Below, piece after piece: positions 42,101-51,100 of a stretch of 64,000 nt of DNA; position 1 is the first letter of the stretch; every line of letters begins with the position of its first letter. Where the stretch lies: the NCBI RefSeq assembly GCF_902806685.2, contig NC_048554.1, positions 1,302,001-1,366,000 of the forward strand. Direction: 5' to 3'. The stretch is from Maniola hyperantus (Eukaryota > Arthropoda > Insecta > Lepidoptera > Nymphalidae). Below the pieces are notes generated by a model, which saw nothing but the letters and a program-made list of their open reading frames with translations, was not told the DNA's origin and did no database searches. Position numbers and translations under genes: made by a program.

Positions 42101-45100
42101 TAGGGTGTAAAGGCGATCACTTGGTAATCTCTGCCATGCAACCTACATGACTGCTATCCTACCTACCTACCTATGTCAAAGTCAAAGTCAAATGATTTAT
42201 TCAAAATAGGTAATAAATTACTCTTATTGATTGTCTGGTATAGTGTTAGATTTGTAAGATAATATAGTGGTGATAATTATAACGCAAACTTAAAACTAAA
42301 GCTACGAGGGTTCCAAACGCGCCCATGTATGTATGTGATAGATTGCTGCAAAATTTCGTTCTCTTTGCGGAATGAACTCGGAGCCCACCGCATTATCATC
42401 CTAAGAAAACTCCTACCATTAATGGAAAGAGGTCACGACTCACGACCCTCATCCATGAGGAATACGATTCAGACCAGTAGTGAAGCTTCTATAATGGGGA
42501 GTGCTCTGAAGAGTTGTTTGATCTCATTCCACCCTCCTTTTTCTACAATCGCGCCGCACGCCACTGCAAACAATTTCACCCCCACCACCTGGGTGCACTT
42601 GGGTGGTGGTTCCTCTGGTACTGCAAATGTTCATGGGCAGCGGTAATCACTTAAAATCAGGTGACCCGCCTGCTCGTTTGCTCGCCCTTTTTAATAAAAA
42701 AAAATGTTTTTTTTGGATTTATAAAATGAACTGTAGTACCTATAAAAATTTAAAATTTCATAATTTGTAAATTAAAACCGTTATTTTTTACGTCTACCGG
42801 CTGTCCAAGCACTATTAAGATTAGCATGTCGGTGACGCGAGCTTGAAGTTTTTACCCATCCCAAATTCACCCAACGCGCATCTCCCTATGCTCAGTATTC
42901 GTAAAGGCTGTATTTAGATACATGTGTCCCTGGCTTAGTATTTGGGAACGGTCGCCACTGATAAGGAATGAGGGATTTCATTCATACGAAACGTCCTCTA
43001 CGTTCCCTCGTATGTACACACAGCACTCTAGAATTTATTACATTAAATAGCTGATGCCCGTGTCATATCACGATTAAAAATATAGCCATGATTATTATGC
43101 TAAAATTTATCTAATCATAAACTTGGAGTCTAAAATAAATATTTGTAGTAATATTTTGAACAGAATCGTTATGCCGTGACAGGATACAACGTCAATGTTA
43201 CCCAACTCAAAAGGTTATGATTTAATAGTATCTTATTGTAATGTAAATCATCAATTATATTATGTCATTAATTAATGTAGTAAACCGTCAATACATGTTG
43301 CAAATAATATTATTTAAGTAAATTAATAATAATGTCAACAATCTCAATGTTGGTACAATGGTACCTACCATTGTACCAACATAAATAATTATTAAAAATA
43401 TCATGTGATGGTCGACGTCCGCCTGTTTTGCGATGGGAAGATATAAAAGTAGCTACCTCGACAGAGGAGCCACAGTATCGTACAGTCTCCAAGTGAAATT
43501 GATTCGGTGTTAGTTCAATCCTTGTGTTAACAACAAATTACAGTTTAATTATTATAATTGAATGGTGAGGTTCTCCAGCCCAGAGCAAACGAGGCCGGCG
43601 GTTTATCTAAAGTTAAGTATTCTTATATTTTATTGTAAATTGTTATGTATGTAATCACTTGCCTTTTAATGTTTATTTGTTATAACCATGTACCAAATAT
43701 GTTTTAAATATAATGTAATGTTGTAATGCTTTTAAAAGATGTGTGTTGTGTAGTTTGTTTGCCCTTTCTTCTACACAACTAAACACCTTTGGAAACGGGT
43801 GGTAGATTCATTTTAATATGAAATAGACCTATGCTGAGAAATACAACAAAATACAGATAGGTCTATAAAGATTAAAGTATTAAAGATCTTTCAATAAAGG
43901 ATTAATTATTATTCGACTTGGTTGGTTTTACTTCTGTATTTATAACCTACCCTCTTTTGCTATTTATTTTATACATTGAGATAAAAGTAAACACTAGGTT
44001 ATTAGCTACTAATTATTATAGAAACCAGTTAGATGATTAGGATTCTAACTTTAAAATAACACAGCAGATGCTTTGCTTGAATTTAGTTACTTGGCATTAC
44101 CTGACAAAATTTACAACTACCTACATTTCAAATAATTGATAGATGATAACTTTTATTAGTCGTCATTAGATTCTATTGATCATCACTATTAAAGCCCACT
44201 GTCTTAACTTCTCTCTTCTTTATACTAAATCTCTCACCCGCGACTTCGTCCGCGTGGAATTAGGTTTTTAAAAAATCCCGTGAGAACTCTTTGATTTTCC
44301 GGGATAAAAAATAGCCTGTCACTCTCCAGATCTTTATCTATACCCATGCAAAAAATCACGTCAATCCGTTGCACAGTTGCGACGTGATTGAAGGGCAAAC
44401 CAACAAACAAACACACTTTCGCATTTATAATAAGGGTATTGAGGGTACTGATTACATTTTTTAAAATCCCGTGGGAACTCTTTGAATTTCCGGGATAAAA
44501 AGTACCCTATGTCACTCTCCAGGTCTTTAAGTATACCCAAACAAAAAATCACGTCAATCCGTTGCTCCGTTGCGACGTGATTGAAGGACAAACCAGCAAA
44601 TAAACACACTTTAGCATTCATAATATTGGTAGTGCTAGTGATTAACATTATTACGTACTAGATGATTTCCGCGACTTCGCCCACCTGGAATAACGTTTTT
44701 ATAAAATCTCAAGGCAGCTGTTTGACTTTCCGAGATTAAAACCGATGTACATTACTTTCTGCCGCGTACTGTACATGTTCTTGCAGTCCGTATGTAACAA
44801 CCCTTTTGAAGAATAGATCCATTAAGTATATTTGCGGACATTTCCACAACTATAGAGAGCTATAGAAGCATAGACATTTATTGAGAACTATAGACTATAG
44901 AGATCTTTACGCTTAGTACGAGATTTTATGTCTCACCAACGTTGATAGTATTGGAGTGTCGAAACCTCAGAACAAGGACTATTTACGTGAGAATTTGGCA
45001 AACAACGTGAAGTGAGGTTATGTTGACTCAAGTATTGTAAATAAATAATTGATTCGTTTTGTTGTTTTTTGTTTTTGGATTTATTGTGCAATGCTGGGTT

Positions 45101-48100
45101 GCAGTATACTAGGCTACAATAGCCGAAGCGAACGTAAAATAGACGGAATAACATTTCACAAGTAAGTACCTCTGCTTGAGCGAGAGGGACGGAGGGGGCC
45201 ACGCTAGTTGCATATCTGGACAAATCTGTGGTCGAAACACTTCGGCGTTATAGAAAACTGGATCTTAACAGCCTTGTTTTATAGCTCAAGTTTGTCTACA
45301 CGTCTACAGCCAGCGCTCCAAGCGGAATCGTTGCGAAAATAAAATCCGTGACATTGAATTTTTGACTTCAATTCAAAGCTCTTTAGGTCCATTTTACTTT
45401 GACGTTATTGTATTTTGACTCTCGAATTCTAGCAACGTTGAAACGTAAAATCTTATACTAAGCGTACTGTAGGGGTGTAGGCGTGGATGATGTATTGTTC
45501 CCAAGTTTCAGTTAGAGGGTTCCGTACATTTGTAGTTCCACCGAGTGACTCTTGTAAGATAATTTGATTATAACATAGCTCGGATTCTCTGGAGATTGTG
45601 TTATCATTTATCAAGTTTCGTGGTTTAAGCAAAGTCAGAACTTATTAGAACTTATCTTTAGAGGAAATGAGAAATCCATACTTTTATTACATATACAGGG
45701 TGTAACCAGAACGCTAGCCAAAACAAAGATAGGTGATAGTACTGATGATTACTGATATGATACCACAAAAAAAATGCGAAAAAAAATATAAAAAGATCCT
45801 ATAGTTTTGTAAAAGTTTACAATTTATATCTAAATATATAAAAGGAAAAGGTGACTGACTGACTGATCTATCAACGCACAGCTCAAACTACTGGACGGAT
45901 CGGGCTGAAATTTGGCATGCAGATAGCTATTATGACGTAGGCATCCGCTAAGAAAGGATTTTTGAAAACTCAACCCCTAAGGGGGTGAAATAGGGGTTTG
46001 AAATTTGTGTAGTCCACGCGGACGAAGTCGCGAACATAAGCTAGTTGCAAATAAAACATCTGACGGACGCTAGAGGTCAACGAACGTTGCGTAAGTAGGT
46101 CACTTGGAGTCAATGCAACGGATTGACGTGATTTTTGCATGGGCATAGATAAAGACCTGGAGAGTGACATAGGCTACTTTTTATCCCGAAAAATCCGATT
46201 TTTAAAAACCCAAATCCACGCGTACGAAGTCGCGGGCATCAGCTAGTGATAACATAAAAGTTAAATTGAATATTTCTATTCTCTACCACACGTAAGCAAA
46301 TTAATTGCAGTAAGAAGATTCTCCAGATTAAACTGCCAACCAACAATGGGCCTAATCAAATAAAACTGATAGGGAATAAAGCCACTCGCTATAATACCCC
46401 CATTACAATAGACCCCTAGACAAATGTGTCTATCGATGGCTTTCATTATGGGTTGTATTATTTCGGACACAATTAGAAAAGCCCTTCTCCCTTTTTTAAT
46501 TAAAGAAAGACTAAGAGCCCACGAGGGTCAGACCTTCGTTATTTTATAAAAGCTGAAAGTTGCGTATTGTCCCCAACACAGGCAGGAACGATCGGCGACT
46601 GTGAAGTTTAGATCATGGTGGCTTTGACAGATAACAGATTAGATTTTTTAAAAGACTCAAAACTTATTAAAAAAAAAAAAAAGCCTTCTCCATAAACGTG
46701 ACACTGGCGAAACACTCTGTGCCCAGCTGGCACACCTAAAAGCCAATAATTGGGAATTGAATTGAATTGAACTTATTAAAAAAATTAAGCTCCTAAATGT
46801 GCAGCTTAGAACATCACTTTTATTACTTTTCTTCATTTTAGGTATAATAATCATAACCAAGTATTTCGTCTTTGGTACTCCAATGGCCACCATTAGAGAT
46901 AATAGTCCATAGTCCCGGACCGGGTCATTTCACAATTATTTCCATGTCTTAACAGACACGACAGCCAGACAGACAAACAAACAATCAGACATACAGACAA
47001 CGAAGTGATTCTATAAGGGTTCCTTTTTTCATTTTGAGGTTCCTAAGTACGGGACCATATAAAAACTAAAAAATTACGATACCAAAACTGTGATAGTCAA
47101 AAATTTTCATAAGAAATTACGTTCCAAATGCTGTAAGCAGCATTTGGAACGTTTCAAACATCGGGTAACTTTTAATACTTTTTTAGGGTTCCGTACCTCA
47201 AAAGAAAAACGGAACCCTTATAGGATCACTTTGTTGTCTGATTGTCTGTCTGTCTTCACCTGTGCATTCTAAAACTGATTTTTATTTATTTTTATGCATC
47301 ATAGTTTTTGAGTTATGTTGAGTTTGAGTTATATCATGCAAAATGTCGAAAAAATACGACTGAATTACGGAACCCTCGTTGCGCGAGCCTGACTCGCACT
47401 TGGCCGGTTTTTTCATATTAGGGATAATAATCATAACCAAGTATTGTAGAAACTCGTCTTTGGTACTCCAATGGCCACCATTAGAGATAATGGACCATAG
47501 TCCCGGACCGGGCCATTTCACAATTATTCGGGGTCAAATTTAGGTGTCATTAATGAGTCGGGCTTAAGACTATATAATTACTAACGGTGATTATGGACTT
47601 TCTAAAGCGACTTACACGCGGAATTGTAAATCGCTGCGACTTACTAGGGTCCAGATTTAGTGATAAGACTGATTTCGTTTGTCCTAGGTTTTTTAACGAT
47701 GGCTAAATTTGTCTGTTAATCCTTATTCGTCTATGTAAGCGAGAAATAAGTAGGGAAAATTTAGTATTAGGTACACACAATCAGATAAGCTTAAACGTTT
47801 TGAATGTACAGTCAAAGGCCGAAAGTCGTTTAGCACCTTAATGATAGGATGTAATCAGAGCGCTAGCAAAAACTTAGCGTTATTGTCATACTATCTAAAC
47901 ACAATCCAATACCAGTACCTAACCATTTGCCTCATTTTGTAGTTTTAGTGATTTATTCATTTTCAAGCCCGCAATGTATAGCGTGCAAAACTCGGGTCAA
48001 TGCCCCACCTACGACGCGGCATTGACTCCGAATGGCCTACTTCCGGAACATTCGTTAACCTCTAGCGTCAGTCAAATGTTTTATTTGCAATATATATTAT

Positions 48101-51100
48101 CGTGAAATTTATGCGTGTTTCGACGATGCGATATTTAACTTACGGGGGTGGCGACTCAACCCCCAAAAAAATTAGAGAAAAAAAAAACGTGAAATTTTAC
48201 AAAATATAGGCATTTTTTTGCATTTTTTGTGGTATCATATCACTGATCATCAGTGCTACCTGTCTTCGTTTTTGCTAGCGTTCTGGTTACACTCTGTATA
48301 TAGGCGAATCAAACATTTACAATCTCGGTGAGCCACCAGACTATTTAATAAAAGTGACATTGACCATAAACAATTTTCTAAATTTCCTTTGCCTCTATCG
48401 GGAATCGAATCTAAAACTTCCATCTTATAAGACCACAGCGCTTACCACTGCCCCAAGGAGATCGTCAGGAAGGATGATTTTGGGAAGAGGCTATTTCAGA
48501 TAGCCTAGATATTTAAAAATATCTATGTTGGTATAGCCAAAAGCTTTCGTTTACAAATTAAAGTGAAGACTTTATACTTTTCAAGTTTCAAAGTAATTAA
48601 GGCTAGACGTTTCGAGGGATCAAAGGTTAATTAATTATAGTCTATAATAGCTTTATTATATACTAGCGGCAAGTCTTCATTAATCACCGAGTTTAAAATT
48701 CATACTTCCAGACTTTAAAGTACTCAAATATTGTTTTAATTGTTCAATATTGAAAGTTTTCTCAGTGTAGGGGTTAGCAACTGTTAATCGAAGCTGACGA
48801 GGTCCTGGGTTCGATTCCCGGGTCAGGCCAAAAATAGTTTGACGTTTGATTATACAAATTTCAAACATCTATTTCACGATGTTTTCCTTCACTGTTAAAA
48901 CAAGTGATATTTTAATTACTTAAAAACGCACATAACTCCGAAAATTTAGAGGTGCGTGCGTGCGTGTCCGGGATCGAACCCCCGACCTCGGATTGGAAGG
49001 CGGACGTCCTAACCACTAGGCTACCACAGCTTTTTATTTGTAATACTTCACATTATAAACTTCTCTACTGTCACCTCCACTGAAACTGTTTAATTTAGAC
49101 CACATTATATAACACGAATACGCGAATACGACCTCTATTCCTTTGCAGTTAAGGGTAATAATAGCTTGGTATGGCTTCAAAGGGTGAAGAAGATTAATTT
49201 TACTATAATACGAAAGCTCACAAGCGTTCATAGCCCAAGACCTTGTAGAAAATTTTGAAGAGTTGTTAACTTTGATAAAAGCCAAAAGACTATACATTTT
49301 TAAGGCGTTTTAGGAGAATAAGATACGCTTCAGAGAAAAAGTAACCCTTATAGGACACTTCGTTGTTTGTCAAGACACGTCAAGGGAATTAAACACTATA
49401 GGATATTAATTCCCGTTTATATTTTTCAACTTTATTTTTAGCTGGGGCTTTATCACTTTACAATTATATCGCTCCCATAAACAAATCAATTTATATCAAA
49501 ACTTAATCACTAATAATTAAAGACACTATTTACATAAATTGAACCAAAATTACATATCCCGTTGACCAAGAATCATGAAAGACAGGTAGATTTAATGTCT
49601 TATAGCAAAATGGACAATGAGAACATTCGTATAGTTAACGATGCAAATTTTTTGGGAATAACATTAGATAGTGGCTGCGGTTGGAAGCTGTGCATATCGG
49701 AGGTATGCTCTAAAATAAATAGTTTTGTATACCCTCTTCGAAAATTATCAAAAAGTAGAGTAGAGAAGCAGCCATAACTGCTTACTATGGATACATATAC
49801 TCCATAATAAAGTATGCCATCATGTTCTGGGGAAATTCGACAGATAAAAATAATATATTCAAAATGCAGAAAAGATGCATAAGAGCAATCATAGGGCTTA
49901 AACCATGGGAGAGCTGCAAACCTTTTTTCAAGCATCTGGGTATATTGCCGTTACCGAGTTTATGTATATTAGAATGCGTCTTATTTGTCAAGAAACATTA
50001 AAATATATTTAATAGACATCCTGTGGTCACAAAAAACCTTAGAAATATACAATGTAAGTTAGACCTTCCTGCCCCAAGATGTGCATTATATAAAAATAAC
50101 GTAGGTATGTTATATGGCTATTTATCTATACAACAGGCTTCCGGAAAATATAAGACTATTAAATTACACTAATTTTAAACAAAAAGTTGTAAAGATACTG
50201 AAACAAAAAAATTACTACTGTGTTACAGAATACATAAATGATAAAAATTTTAAACAACAAAATGGTTAAAGTTAGTATAAGTAAAGATTAAAGTATGTAA
50301 ATATTAAAGTAATAGTTAAAATTAATTTAAAACTAATGTTAGCTTATAGATTAGATGTATAATAATTATAATAATATAGTTGATTGTTAGCGCAACCTAT
50401 GTCGACGTAATTGTAGAGTTTTATAGTTTTAAGGCTAAAATTTGTACGCCTCACATAGGCATGAAATAGAGTGACATAAAAATTGTACCAACACCTTACA
50501 TATACCTATTTCAACAAATAAATAGATTTTGATTTTGATTATGATTTTTGAAAAATAAAGGGAAAATCCGAAACCCGCAAATTTCTGGCAACATCACAAA
50601 AAAATGAACAAATGTTATTTCTTGTATAATGCTACGGAACCCTTCGTGTGCAAAACCGACTTGACCGGTCTTTTATTAATCTGATTATTTCAGTTTTTAT
50701 CGATTCCCTCCTCATAATTTTCCACGGGCTCTCAGGCTATTTAGGTACTACTAGGAACTAATTCGACGTGCTTAGTGTAGTATATTTTGCACGTAAATTT
50801 CACTCATGTGCAATACCGACACGTTGTAAAAGCAATTAAGAGTTAACGGTCATTCGATTTTAGAGATTTGTTTCATTAGTTTATTTATTAGATGCAAGCT
50901 TTTATGTGGTTTCCCACGAACATTATTTTACTAGTCGGTAATATCTTTCTTTATGTCATATATAAAATGATATAAAATAATATATAATATCTTTCTTTAT
51001 AAATAAAAAAGGGGATGAAAGTTTGTATGAAAGTCCGTCATTTTTAGAGTTATTTTCATAAAAATTGATATTTGGGTTTTCGGTTCCAAAAGAAAAATAC

